Positions 33,420-47,698 of a stretch of 64,000 bases of DNA are shown here, piece after piece. The stretch comes from Diadema setosum (taxonomy: Eukaryota; Echinodermata; Echinoidea; Diadematoida; Diadematidae). Numbering within the stretch: position 1 is the stretch's first letter; every line of letters begins with the position of its first letter. The notes beneath the pieces were generated by a model. The model ran no database searches and was not told the origin of the DNA. It saw only the letters and a program-made list of their open reading frames with translations. A program made the translations under genes and the position numbers. The stretch lies in assembly GCA_033980235.1 (NCBI GenBank), contig CM067062.1, forward strand, positions 13,225,991 to 13,289,990, written 5' to 3'.

Positions 33420-33679
33420 ATACCCATACTCACAAACCCGTTGTTATGTTTCTGATTGAAGGACGGCGTCTCATTCTCACATTGTAATCTGATTCTGTGG
33501 TTAGCAGACGACCATGCCTATGGTACTGTGTATAACAGTACAAACTCAGCGCCTACTGCGAAGTCCACGCACATGCGTACAAAAACCAACTTGTACACTG
33601 ATAGTCTTTGCTCAAGTGACACAATTGGCAATTTCGACGCGTTAGGGTTACGGAAAAAAAAATCGCGTCCCGGTGTAAC

Positions 33680-34029
33680 TGCACTCCGCGCTATCGATCG
33701 CCGATGTGACATCGACATATCGCCCAGCAATAATACAACATACATAACACTCGTACAAGATCACATCTGTAGTGGATATCTATTGTAGCGCGCTAAAAAC
33801 TATGGTGGCTCTGAAGAGACATCGTTTTCACGGCGTGTTCTCGATCAATTCAGTTGCAAAGCTTTTAACAGCTCCACCAGTTTAATTTTTCTAACTCTAT
33901 TTTTCTAAAGTTAAAAAAGAAAGGGAATCAAATGGAATGTTATACTAAACATCATCTTTATGTAGGAATGTAAGATATTATTCATTTATACATATATTTC
34001 CTCCAATAGTAAACCATAGCCCTGATTGT
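33680..34029. other. Spacer between giant palindrome and satellite array
   Basis: About 350 bp of unique-looking AT-rich sequence. No gene or repeat recognised. Confidence 0.5.
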
Positions 34030-37000
34030 AACTTTAACTGTAAGGCCCCTACGGCCTGGGCCACTATGTGAGTGGTCAGGTCAGGTTGCTGACATATTAA
34101 GCTACATATTCATTCCCACCAAAATGTCGCTCAGGCCGTTTCATTATTTCTTATGAATAAATGAAATACATGGATATGTTGCATTATATATATATAATAT
34201 TTGTACATAAAAAGCAGATACACTTTCCCTTTAACTGTCAGGCCCCTACGGCCTGGGCCACTATGTGAGTGGTCAGGTCAGGTTGCTGACATCCTAAGCT
34301 ACATATTCATACCCACCCCAATGTGGCCCAGGCCGTTTCAATATTTCTTATGAATTAATGAAATACATGGATATGTAGCATTGTATATATATGACATTTC
34401 TACATGACAAGTACATACACTGTCCCTTTAACTGTCAGGCCGCTACGGCCTGGGCCACTACATGAGTGGTCAGGTCAGGTTGCTAACATCCTAAGCTACA
34501 TATTCATACCCACCCCAAAGTGGCCCAGGCCGTTTCACTATTTGTTATAAATAAAAGAAGTACGTGAATATGTAGTAATATAGATATTACATTTTGTACA
34601 TGACAAGCACATACACTGTCCCTTTAACTGTCAGGCCCCTACGGCCTGGGCCACTATGTGAGTGGTCAGGTCAGGTTGCTGACATCCTAAGCTACATATT
34701 CATACCCACCCCAATGTGGCCCAGGCCGTTTCAATATTTCTTATGAATTAATGAAATACATGGATATGTAGCATTGTATATATATGACATTTCTACATGA
34801 CAAGTACATACACTGTCCCTTTAACTGCCAGGCCCCTACGGCCTGGGCCACTACATGAGTGGTCAGGTCAGGTTGCTAACATCCTAAGCTACATATTCAT
34901 ACCCACCCCAAAGTGGCCCAGGCCGTTTCACTATTTCTTATAAATAAAAGAAGTACGTGAATATGTAGCAATATAGATATTACATTTTGTACATGACAAG
35001 CACATACACTGTCCCTTTAACTGTCAGGCCCCTACGGCCTGGGCCACTATGTCAGTGGTCAGTTCAGGTTGCTGGCATCCTAAGCTACATATTCATACCC
35101 ACCCCAATGTGGCCCAGGCCGTTTCAATATTTCTTATGAATTAATGAAATACATGGATATGGAGCATTGTATATATATGACATTTCTACATGACAAGTAC
35201 ATACACTGTCCCTTTAACTGTCAGGCCCCTACGGCCTGGGCCACTATGTGAGTGGTCAGGTCAAGTTGCTGACATCCTAAGCTACATATTCATACCCACC
35301 CCAATGTGGCCCAGGCCGTTTCAATATTTCTTATGAATTAATGAAATACATGGATATGTAGCATTGTATATATATGACATTTCTACATGACAAGTACATA
35401 CACTGTACCTTTAACTGTCAGGCCGCTACGGCCTGGGCCACTACATGAGTGGTCAGGTCAGGTTGCTAACATCCTAAGCTACATATTCATACCCACCCCA
35501 AAGTGGCCCAGGCCGTTTCACTATTTCTTATAAATAAAAGAAGTACGTGAATATGTAGTAATATAGATATTACATTTTGTACATGACAAGCACATACACT
35601 GTCCCTTTAACTGTCAGGCCCCTACGGCCTGGGCCACTATGTCAGTGGTCAGTTCAGGTTGCTGGCATCCTAAGCTACATATTCATACCCACCCCAATGT
35701 GGCCCAGGCCGTTTCAATATTTCTTATGAATTAAGGAAATACATGGATATGGAGCATTGTATATATATGACATTTCTACATGACAAGTACATACACTGTC
35801 CCTTTAACTGTCAGGCCCCTACGGCCTGGGCCACTATGTGAGTGGTCAGGTCAAGTTGCTGACATCCTAAGCTACATATTCATACCCACCCCAATGTGGC
35901 CCAGGCCGTTTCAATATTTCTTATGAATTAATGAAATACATGGATATGTAGCATTGTATATATATGACATTTCTACATGACAAGTACATACACTGTACCT
36001 TTAACTGTCAGGCCCCTACGGCCTGGGCCACTATGTGAGTAGTCAGGTCAAGTTGCTGACATCCTAAGCTACATATTCATACCCACCCCAATGTGGCCCA
36101 GGCCGTTTCAATATTTCTTATGAATTAATGAAATACATGGATATGTAGCATTGTATATATATGACATTTCTACATGACAAGTACATACACTGTCCCTTTA
36201 ACTGTCAGGCCGCTACGGCCTGGGCCACTACATGAGTGGTCAGGTCAGGTTGCTAACATCCTAAGCTACATATTCATACCCACCCCAAAGTGGCCCAGGC
36301 CGTTTCACTATTTCTTATAAATAAAAGAAGTACGTGAATATGTAGTAATATAGATATTACATTTTGTACATGACAAGCACATACACTGTCATTTTAACTG
36401 TCAGGCCCCTACGGCCTGGGCCACTATGTGAGTGGTCAGGTCAGGTTGCTGGCATCCTAAGCTACATATTCATACCCACCCCAATGTGGCCCAGGCCGTT
36501 TCAATATTTCTTATGAATTAATGAAATAGATGGATATGTAGCATTGTATATATATGACATTTCTACATGACAAGTACATACACTGTACCTTTAACTGTCA
36601 GGCCGCTACGGCCTGGGCCACTACATGAGTGGTCAAGTCAGGTTGCTAACATCCTAAGCTACATATTCATACCCACCCCAAAGTGGCCCAGGCCGTTTCA
36701 CTATTTCTTATAAATAAAAGAAGTACGTGAATATGTAGTAATATAGATATTACATTTTGTACATGACAAGCACATACACTGTCCCTTTAACTGTCAGGCC
36801 CCTACGGCCTGGGCCACTATGTGAGTGGTCAGGTCAGGTTGCTGGCATCCTAAGCTACATATTCATACCCACCCCAATGTGGCCCAGGCCGTTTCAATAT
36901 TTCTTATGAATTAATGAAATACATGGATATGGAGCATTGTATATATATGACATTTTTACATGACAAGTACATACACTGTCCCTTTAACTGTCAGGCCCCT

Positions 37001-39439
37001 ACGGCCTGGGCCACTATGTGAGTGGTCAGGTCAAGTTGCTGACATCCTAAGCTACATATTCATACCCACCCCAATGTGGCCCAGGCCGTTTCAATATTTC
37101 TTATGAATTAATGAAATACATGGATATGTAGCATTGTATATATATGACATTTCTACATGACAAGTACATACACTGTCCCTTTAACTGTCAGGCCGCTACG
37201 GCCTGGGCCACTACATGAGTGGTCAGGTCAGGTTGCTAACATCCTAAGCTACATATTCATACCCACCCCAAAGTGGCCCAGGCCGTTTCACTATTTCTTA
37301 TAAATAAAAGAAGTACGTGAATATGTAGTAATATAGATATTACATTTTGTACATGACAAGCACATACACTGTCCCTTTAACTGTCAGGCCCCTACGGCCT
37401 GGGCCACTATGTGAGTGGTCAGGTCAGGTTGGTGGCATCCTAAGCTACATATTCATACCCACCCCAATGTGGCCCAGGCCGTTTCAATATTTCTTGAGAA
37501 TTAATGAAATACATGGATATGTAGCATTGTATATATATGACATTTCTACATGACAAGTACATACACTGTCCCTTTAACTGTCAGGCCGCTACGGCCTGGG
37601 CCACTACATGAGTGGTCAGGTCAGGTTGCTAACATCCTAAGCTACATATTCATACCCACCCCAAAGTGGCCCAGGCCGTTTCACTATTTCTTATAAATAA
37701 AAGAAGTACGTGAATATGTAGTAATATAGATATTACATTTTGTACATGACAAGCACATACACTGTCCCTTTAACTGTCAGGCCCCTACGGCCTGGGCCAC
37801 TATGTGAGTGGTCAGGTCAGGTTGCTGACATCCTAAGCTACATATTCATACCCACCCCAATGTGGCCCAGGCCGTTTAAATATTTCTTATGAATTAATGA
37901 AATACATGGATATGTAGCATTGTATATATATGACATTTCTACATGACAAGTACATACACTGTCCCTTTAACTGTCAGGCCCCTACGGCCTGGGCCACTAT
38001 GTGAGTGGTCAGGTCAAGTTGCTGACATCCTAAGCTACATATTCATACCCACCCCAATGTGGCCCAGGCCGTTTCAATATTTCTTATGAATTAATGAAAT
38101 ACATGGATATGTAGCATTGTATATATATGACATTTCTACATGACAAGAACATACACTGTACCTTTAACTGTCAGGCCGCTACGGCCTGGGCCACTACATG
38201 AGTGGTCAGGTCAGGTTGCTAACATCCTAAGCTACATATTCATACCCACCCCAAAGTGGCCCAGGCCGTTTCACTATTTCTTATAAATAAAAGAAGTACG
38301 TGAATATGTAGTAATATAGATATTACATTTTGTACATGACAAGCACAAACACTGTCCCTTTAACTGTCAGGCCCCTACGGCCTGGGCAACTATGTGAGTG
38401 GTCAGGTCAGGTTGCTGGCATCCTAAGCTACATATTCATACCCACCCCAATGTGGCCCAGGCCGTTTCAATATTTCTTATGAATTAATGAAATACATGGA
38501 TATGGAGCATTGTATATATATGACATTTCTACATGACAAGTACATACACTGTCCCTTTAACTGTCAGGCCCCTACGGCCTGGGCCACTATGTGAGTGGTC
38601 AGGTCAAGTTGCTGACATCCTAAGCTACATATTCATACCCACCCCAATGTGGCCCAGGCCGTTTCAATATTTCTTATGAATTAATGAAATACATGGATAT
38701 GTAGCATTGTATATATATGACATTTCTACATGACAAGTACATACACTGTACCTTTAACTGTCAGGCCGCTACGGCCTGGGCCACTACATGAGTGGTCAGG
38801 TCAGGTTGCTTACATCCTAAGCTACATATTCATACCCACCCCAAAGTGGCCCAGGCCGTTTCACTATTTCTTATAAATAAAAGAAGTACGTGAATATGTA
38901 GTAATATAGATATTACATTTTGTACATGACAAGCACATACACTGTCCCTTTAACTGTCAGGCCCCTACGGCCTGGGCCACTATGTCAGTGGTCAGTTCAG
39001 GTTGCTGGCATCCTAAGCTACATATTCATACCCACCCCAATGTGGCCCAGGCCGTTTCAATATTTCTTATGAATTAATGAAATACATGGATATGGAGCAT
39101 TGTATATATATGACATTTCTACATGACAAGTACATACACTGTCCCTTTAACTGTCAGGCCCCTACGGCCTGGGCCACTATGTGAGTGGTCAGGTCAAGTT
39201 GCTGACATCCTAAGCTACATATTCATACCCACCCCAATGTGGCCCAGGCCGTTTCAATATTTCTTATGAATTAATGAAATACATGGATATGTAGCATTGT
39301 ATATATATGACATTTCTACATGACAAGTACATACACTGTACCTTTAACTGTCAGGCCGCTACGGCCTGGGCCACTACATGAGTGGTCAGGTCAGGTTGCT
39401 AACATCCTAAGCTACATATTCATACCCACCCAAAAGTGG

Positions 39440-41165
39440 CCCAGGCCGTTTCACTATTTGTTATAAATAAAAGAAGTACGTGAATATGTAGTAATATAGA
39501 TATTACATTTTGTACATGACAAGCACATACACTGTCCCTTTAACTGTCAGGCCCCTACGGCCTGGGCCACTATGTGAGTGGTCAGGTCAGGTTGCTGACA
39601 TCCTAAGCTACATATTCATACCCACCCCAATGTGGCCCAGGCCGTTTCAATATTTCTTATGAATTAATGAAATACATGGATATGTAGCATTGTATATATA
39701 TGACATTTCTACATGACAAGTACATACACTGTCCCTTTAACTGTCAGGCCCCTACGGCCTGGGCCACTATGTGAGTGGTCAGGTCAAGTTGCTGACATCC
39801 TAAGCTACATATTCATACCCACCCCAATGTGGCCCAGGCCGTTTCAATATTTCTTATGAATTAATGAAATACATGGATATGTAGCATTGTATATATATGA
39901 CATTTCTACATGACAAGTACATACACTGTACCTTTAACTGTCAGGCCCCTACGGCCTGGGCCACTATGTGAGTGGTCAGGTCAAGTTGCTGACATCCTAA
40001 GCTACATATTCATACCCACCCCAATGTGGCCCAGGCCGTTTCAATATTTCTTATGAATTAATGAAATACATGGATATGTAGCATTGTATATATATGACAT
40101 TTCTACATGACAAGTACATACACTGTACCTTTAACTGTCAGGCCGCTACGGCCTGGGCCACTACATGAGTGGTCAGGTCAGGTTGCTAACATCCTAAGCT
40201 ACATTTTCATACCCACCACAAAGTGGCCCAGGCCGTTTCACTATTTCTTATAAATAAAAGAAATACGTGAATATGTAGTAATATAGATATTACATTTTGT
40301 ACATGACAAGCACATACACTGTCCCTTTAACTGTCAGGCCCCTACGGCCTGGGCCACTATGTGAGTGGTCAGGTCAGGTTGCTGGCATCCTAAGCTACAT
40401 ATTCATACCCACCCCAATGTGGCCCAGGCCGTTTCAATATTTCTTGAGAATTAATCAAATACATGGATATGTAGCATTGTATATATATGACATTTCTACA
40501 TGACAAGTACATACACTGTCCCTTTAACTGTCAGGCCCCTACGGCCTGGGCCACTATGTGAGTGGTCAGGTCAAGTTGCTGACATCCTAAGCTACATATT
40601 CATACCCACCCCAAAGTGGCCCAGGCCGTTTCAATATTTCTTATGAATTAATTAAATACATGGATATGGAGCATTGTATATATATGACATTTCTACATGA
40701 CAAATACATACACTGTCCCTTTAACTGTCAGGCCCCTACGGCCTGGGCCACTACGTGAGTGGTCAGGTCAAGTTGCTGACATCCTAAGCTACATATTCAT
40801 ACCCACCCCAATGTGGCCCAGGCCGTTTCAATATTTCTTATGAATTAATGAAATACATGGATATGTAGCATTGTATATATATGACATTTCTACATGACAA
40901 GTACATACACTGTCCTTTTAACTGTCAGGCCGCTACGGCCTGGGCCACTACATGAGTGGTCAGGTCAGGTTGCTAACATCCTAAGCTACATATTCATACC
41001 CACCCCAAAGTGGCCCAGGCCGTTTCACTATTTCTTATAAATGAAAGAAGTACGTGAATATGTAGTAATATAGATATTACATTTTGTACATGACAAGCAC
41101 ATACACTGTCCCTTTAACTGTCAGGCCCCTACGGCCTGGGCCACTATGTGAGTGGTCAGGTCAGG
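39440..41165. repeat. Duplicated satellite block, copy 1 (8259-bp offset)
   Basis: Shares a private series of variants with 47699-49424: CTATTTGTTATAAAT, CATTTTCATACCCACCACAA, TTCTTGAGAATTAAT, ATTAATTAAATAC, GACAAATACATAC, CTACGTGAG, GTCCTTTTAAC and AAATGAAAGAAG, in the same order. The offset is 8259 bp, 42 monomers. Confidence 0.88.
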
Positions 41166-43651
41166 TTGCTGACATCCTAAGCTACATATTCATACCCACC
41201 CCAATGTGGCCCAGGCCGTTTCAATATTTCTTATGAATTAATGAAATACATGGATATGTAGCATTGTATATATATGACATTTCTACATGACAAGTACATA
41301 CACTGTCCCTTTAACTGCCAGGCCCCTACGGCCTGGGCCACTACATGAGTGGTCAGGTCAGGTTGCTAACATCCTAAGCTACATATTCATACCCACCCCA
41401 AAGTGGCCCAGGCCGTTTCACTATTTCTTATAAATAAAAGAAGTACGTGAATATGTAGCAATATAGATATTACATTTTGTACATGACAAGCACATACACT
41501 GTCCCTTTAACTGTCAGGCCCCTACGGCCTGGGCCACTATGTCAGTGGTCAGTTCAGGTTGCTGGCATCCTAAGCTACATATTCATACCCACCCCAATGT
41601 GGCCCAGGCCGTTTCAATATTTCTTATGAATTAATGAAATACATGGATATGGAGCATTGTATATATATGACATTTCTACATGACAAGTACATACACTGTC
41701 CCTTTAACTGTCAGGCCCCTACGGCCTGGGCCACTATGTGAGTGGTCAGGTCAAGTTGCTGACATCCTAAGCTACATATTCATACCCACCCCAAAGTGGC
41801 CCAGGCCGTTTCAATATTTCTTATGAATTAATGAAATACATGGATATGGAGCATTGTATATATATGACATTTCTACATGACAAGTACATACACTGTCCCT
41901 TTAACTGTCAGGCCCCTATGGCCTGGGCCACTATGTGAGTGGTCAGGTCAAGTTGCTGACATCCTAAGCTACATATTCATACCCACCCCAATGTGGCCCA
42001 GGCCGTTTCAATATTTCTTATGAATTAATGAAATACATGGATATGTAGCATTGTATATATATGACATTTCTACATGACAAGTACATACACTGTACCTTTA
42101 ACTGTCAGGCCGCTACGGCCTGGGCCACTACATGAGTGGTCAGGTCAGGTTGCTTACATCCTAAGCTACATATTCATACCCACCCCAAAGTGGCCCAGGC
42201 CGTTTCACTATTTCTTATAAATAAAAGAAGTACGTGAATATGTAGTAATATAGATATTACATTTTGTACATGACAAGCACATACACTGTCCCTTTAACTG
42301 TCAGGCCCCTACGGCCTGGGCCACTATGTCAGTGGTCAGTTCAGGTTGCTGGCATCCTAAGCTACATATTCATACCCACCCCAATGTGGCCCAGGCCGTT
42401 TCAATATTTCTTATGAATTAATGAAATACATGGATATGGAGCATTGTATATATATGACATTTCTACATGACAAGTACATACACTGTCCCTTTAACTGTCA
42501 GGCCCCTACGGCCTGGGCCACTATGTGAGTGGTCAGGTCAAGTTGCTGACATCCTAAGCTACATATTCATACCCACCCCAATGTGGCCCAGGCCGTTTCA
42601 ATATTTCTTATGAATTAATGAAATACATGGATATGTAGCATTGTATATATATGACATTTCTACATGACAAGTACATACACTGTACCTTTAACTGTCAGGC
42701 CGCTACGGCCTGGGCCACTACATGAGTGGTCAAGTCAGGTTGCTAACATCCTAAGCTACATATTCATACCCACCCCAAAGTGGCCCAGGCCGTTTCACTA
42801 TTTCTTATAAATAAAAGAAGTACGTGAATATGTAGTAATATAGATATTACATTTTGTACATGACAAGCACATACACTGTCCCTTTAACTGTCAGGCCCCT
42901 ACGGCCTGGGCCACTATGTGAGTGGTCAGGTCAGGTTGCTGGCATCCTAAGCTACATATTCATACCCACCAAAATGTGGCCCAGGCCGTTTCAATATTTC
43001 TTATAAATAAAAGAAATACATGAATAAGTAGCATTATATATATGACATTTCTACATGACAAGCACATACACTGTCCCTTTAACTGTCAGGCCGCTACGGC
43101 CTGGGCCACTACATGAGTGGTCAGGTCAGGTTGCTAACATCCTAAGCTACATATTCATACCCACCCCAATGTGGCCCAGGCCGTTTCAATATTTCTTATG
43201 AATTAATGAAATACATGGATATGTAGCATTGTATATATATGACATTTCTACATGACAAGTACATACACTGTCCCTTTAACTGTCAGGCCCCTACGGCCTG
43301 GGCCACTATGTGAGTGGTCAGGTCAAGTTGCTGACATCCTAAGCTACATATTCATACCCACCCCAATGTGGCCCAGGCCGTTTCAATATTTCTTATGAAT
43401 TAATGAAATACATGGATATGTAGCATTGTATATATATGACATTTCTACATGACAAGTACATACACTGTACCTTTAACTGTCAGGCCGTTACGGCCTGGGC
43501 CACTACATGAGTGGTCAGGTCAGGTTGCTAACATCCTAAGCTACATATTCATACCCACCCCAAAGTGGCCCAGGCCGTTTCACTATTTCTTATAAATAAA
43601 AGAAGTACGTGAATATGTAGTAATATAGATATTACATTTTGTACATGACAA

Positions 43652-46600
43652 GCACAAACACTGTCCCTTTAACTGTCAGGCCCCTTCGGCCTGGGCCACT
43701 ATGTGAGTGGTCAGGTCAGGTTGCTGGCATCCTAAGCTACATATTCATACCCACCCCAAAGTGGCCCAGGCCGTTTCAATATTTCTTATGAATTAATGAA
43801 ATACATGGATATGGAGCATTGTATATATATGACATTTCTACATGACAAGTACATACACTGTCCCTTTAACTGTCAGGCCCCTATGGCCTGGGCCACTATG
43901 TGAGTGGTCAGGTCAAGTTGCTGACATCCTAAGCTACATATTCATACCCACCCCAATGTGGCCCAGGCCGTTTCAATATTTCTTATGAATTAATGAAATA
44001 CATGGATATGTAGCATTGTATATATATGACATTTCTACATGACAAGTACATACACTGTACCTTTAACTGTCAGGCCGCTACGGCCTGGGCCACTACATGA
44101 GTGGTCAGGTCAGGTTGCTTACATCCTAAGCTACATATTCATACCCACCCCAAAGTGGCCCAGGCCGTTTCACTATTTCTTATAAATAAAAGAAGTACGT
44201 GAATATGTAGTAATATAGATATTACATTTTGTACATGACAAGCACATACACTGTCCCTTTAACTGTCAGGCCCCTACGGCCTGGGCCACTATGTCAGTGG
44301 TCAGTTCAGGTTGCTGGCATCCTAAGCTACATATTCATACCCACCCCAATGTGGCCCAGGCCGTTTCAATATTTCTTATGAATTAATGAAATACATGGAT
44401 ATGGAGCATTGTATATATATGACATTTCTACATGACAAGTACATACACTGTCCCTTTAACTGTCAGGCCCCTACGGCCTGGGCCACTATGTGAGTGGTCA
44501 GGTCAAGTTGCTGACATCCTAAGCTACATATTCATACCCACCCCAATGTGGCCCAGGCCGTTTCAATATTTCTTATGAATTAATGAAATACATGGATATG
44601 TAGCATTGTATATATATGACATTTCTACATGACAAGTACATACACTGTACCTTTAACTGTCAGGCCGCTACGGCCTGGGCCACTACATGAGTGGTCAGGT
44701 CAGGTTGCTAACATCCTAAGCTACATATTCATACCCACCCAAAAGTGGCCCAGGCCGTTTCACTATTTCTTATAAATAAAAGAAGTACGTGAATATGTAG
44801 TAATATAGATATTACATTTTGTACATGACAAGCACATACACTGTCCCTTTAACTGTCAGGCCCCTACGGCCTGGGCCACTATGTCAGTGGTCAGTTCAGG
44901 TTGCTGGCATCCTAAGCTACATATTCATACCCACCCCAATGTGGCCCAGGCCGTTTCAATATTTCTTATGAATTAATGAAATACATGGATATGGAGCATT
45001 GTATATATATGACATTTCTACATGACAAGTACATACACTGTCCCTTTAACTGTCAGGCCCCTACGGCCTGGGCCACTATGTGAGTGGTCAGGTCAAGTTG
45101 CTGACATCCTAAGCTACATATTCATACCCACCCCAATGTGGCCCAGGCCGTTTCAATATTTCTTATGAATTAATGAAATACATGGATATGTAGCATTGTA
45201 TATATATGACATTTCTACATGACAAGTACATACACTGTACCTTTAACTGTCAGGCCGCTACGGCCTGGGCCACTACATGAGTGGTCAGGTCAGGTTGCTA
45301 ACATCCTAAGCTACATATTCATACCCACCCCAAAGTGGCCCAGGCCGTTTCACTATTTCTTATAAATAAAAGAAGTACGTGAATATGTAGTAATATAGAT
45401 ATTACATTTTGTACATGACAAGCACAAACACTGTCCCTTTAACTGTCAGGCCCCTACGGCCTGGGCCACTATGTGAGTGGTCAGGTCAGGTTGCTGGCAT
45501 CCTAAGCTACATATTCATACCCACCCCAAAGTGGCCCAGGCCGTTTCAATATTTCTTATGAATTAATGAAATACATGGATATGGAGCATTGTATATATAT
45601 GACATTTCTACATGACAAGTACATACACTGTCCCTTTAACTGTCAGGCCCCTATGGCCTGGGCCACTATGTGAGTGGTCAGGTCAAGTTGCTGACATCCT
45701 AAGCTTCATATTCATACCCACCCCAATGTGGCCCAGGCCGTTTCAATATTTCTTATGAATTAATGAAATACATGGATATGTAGCATTGTATATATATGAC
45801 ATTTCTACATGACAAGTACATACACTGTACCTTTAACTGTCAGGCCGCTACGGCCTGGGCCACTACATGAGTGGTCAGGTCAGGTTGCTTACATCCTAAG
45901 CTACATATTCATACCCACCCCAAAGTGGCCCAGGCCGTTTCACTATTTCTTATAAATAAAAGAAGTACGTGAATATGTAGTAATATAGATATTACATTTT
46001 GTACATGACAAGCACATACACTGTCCCTTTAACTGTCAGGCCCCTACGGCCTGGGCCACTATGTCAGTGGTCAGTTCAGGTTGCTGGCATCCTAAGCTAC
46101 ATATTCATACCCACCCCAATGTGGCCCAGGCCGTTTCAATATTTCTTATGAATTAATGAAATACATGGATATGGAGCATTGTATATATATGACATTTCTA
46201 CATGACAAGTACATACACTGTCCCTTTAACTGTCAGGCCCCTACGGCCTGGGCCACTATGTGAGTGGTCAGGTCAAGTTGCTGACATCCTAAGCTACATA
46301 TTCATACCCACCCCAATGTGGCCCAGGCCGTTTCAATATTTCTTATGAATTAATGAAATACATGGATATGTAGCATTGTATATATATGACATTTCTACAT
46401 GACAAGTACATACACTGTACCTTTAACTGTCAGGCCGCTACGGCCTGGGCCACTACATGAGTGGTCAGGTCAGGTTGCTAACATCCTAAGCTACATATTC
46501 ATACCCACCCAAAAGTGGCCCAGGCCGTTTCACTATTTCTTATAAATAAAAGAAGTACGTGAATATGTAGTAATATAGATATTACATTTTGTACATGACA

Positions 46601-47192
46601 AGCACATACACTGTCCCTTTAACTGTCAGGCCCCTACGGCCTGGGCCACTATGTCAGTGGTCAGTTCAGGTTGCTGGCATCCTAAGCTACATATTCATAC
46701 CCACCCCAATGTGGCCCAGGCCGTTTCAATATTTCTTATGAATTAAGGAAATACATGGATATGGAGCATTGTATATATATGACATTTCTACATGACAAGT
46801 ACATACACTGTCCCTTTAACTGTCAGGCCCCTACGGCCTGGGCCACTATGTGAGTGGTCAGGTCAAGTTGCTGACATCCTAAGCTACATATTCATACCCA
46901 CCCCAATGTGGCCCAGGCCGTTTCAATATTTCTTATGAATTAATGAAATACATGGATATGTAGCATTGTATATATATGACATTTCTACATGACAAGTACA
47001 TACACTGTACCTTTAACTGTCAGGCCGCTACGGCCTGGGCCACTACATGAGTGGTCAGGTCAGGTTGCTTACATCCTAAGCTACATATTCATACCCACCC
47101 CAAAGTGGCCCAGGCCGTTTCACTATTTCTTATAAATAAAAGAAGTACGTGAATATGTAGTAATATAGATATTACATTTTGTACATGACAAG
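43652..47192. repeat. 1770-bp nonamer higher-order repeat inside the satellite
   Basis: Monomers run B-A-A (590 bp) and three such trimers form a 1770-bp unit marked by diagnostic variants. AAGCACAAACAC falls at 43652, 45422 and 47192 (spacing 1770), and also at 38342 (three periods earlier). GCTTACATCC falls at 44120 and 45888; CACCCAAAAGTGG at about 44750 and 46510. At 47069-47192 the GCTTACATCC and CACAAAC variants are in the same monomer, a sign of recombination between units. Confidence 0.85.
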
Positions 47193-47698
47193 CACAAACA
47201 CTGTCCCTTTAACTGTCAGGCCCCTACGGCCTGGGCCACTATGTGAGTGGTCAGGTCAGGTTGCTGGCATCCTAAGCTACATATTCATACCCACCCCAAT
47301 GTGGCCCAGGCCGTTTCAATATTTCTTATGAATTAATGAAATACATGGATATGGAGCATTGTATATATATGACATTTCTACATGACAAGTACATACACTG
47401 TCCCTTTAACTGTCAGGCCCCTACGGCCTGGGCCACTATGTGAGTGGTCAGGTCAAGTTGCTGACATCCTAAGCTACATATTCATACCCACCCCAATGTG
47501 GCCCAGGCCGTTTCAATATTTCTTATGAATTAATGAAATACATGGATATGTAGCATTGTATATATATGACATTTCTACATGACAAGTACATACACTGTAC
47601 CTTTAACTGTCAGGCCGCTACGGCCTGGGCCACTACATGACTGGTCAGGTCAGGTTGCTAACATCCTAAGCTACATATTCATACCCACCCCAAAGTGG

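Larger units (their letters stand above)
28868..33679. repeat. Giant palindrome, right arm
   Basis: Inverted copy of 23187-27913. Blocks 30087-30774 and 32797-33266 are found only in this arm. In an aligned sample around 30850-30990 only a few substitutions and one-base indels separate the arms, so the duplication is fairly recent or the arms are homogenised by gene conversion. The array of satellite monomers starts about 350 bp beyond this arm. Confidence 0.93.
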
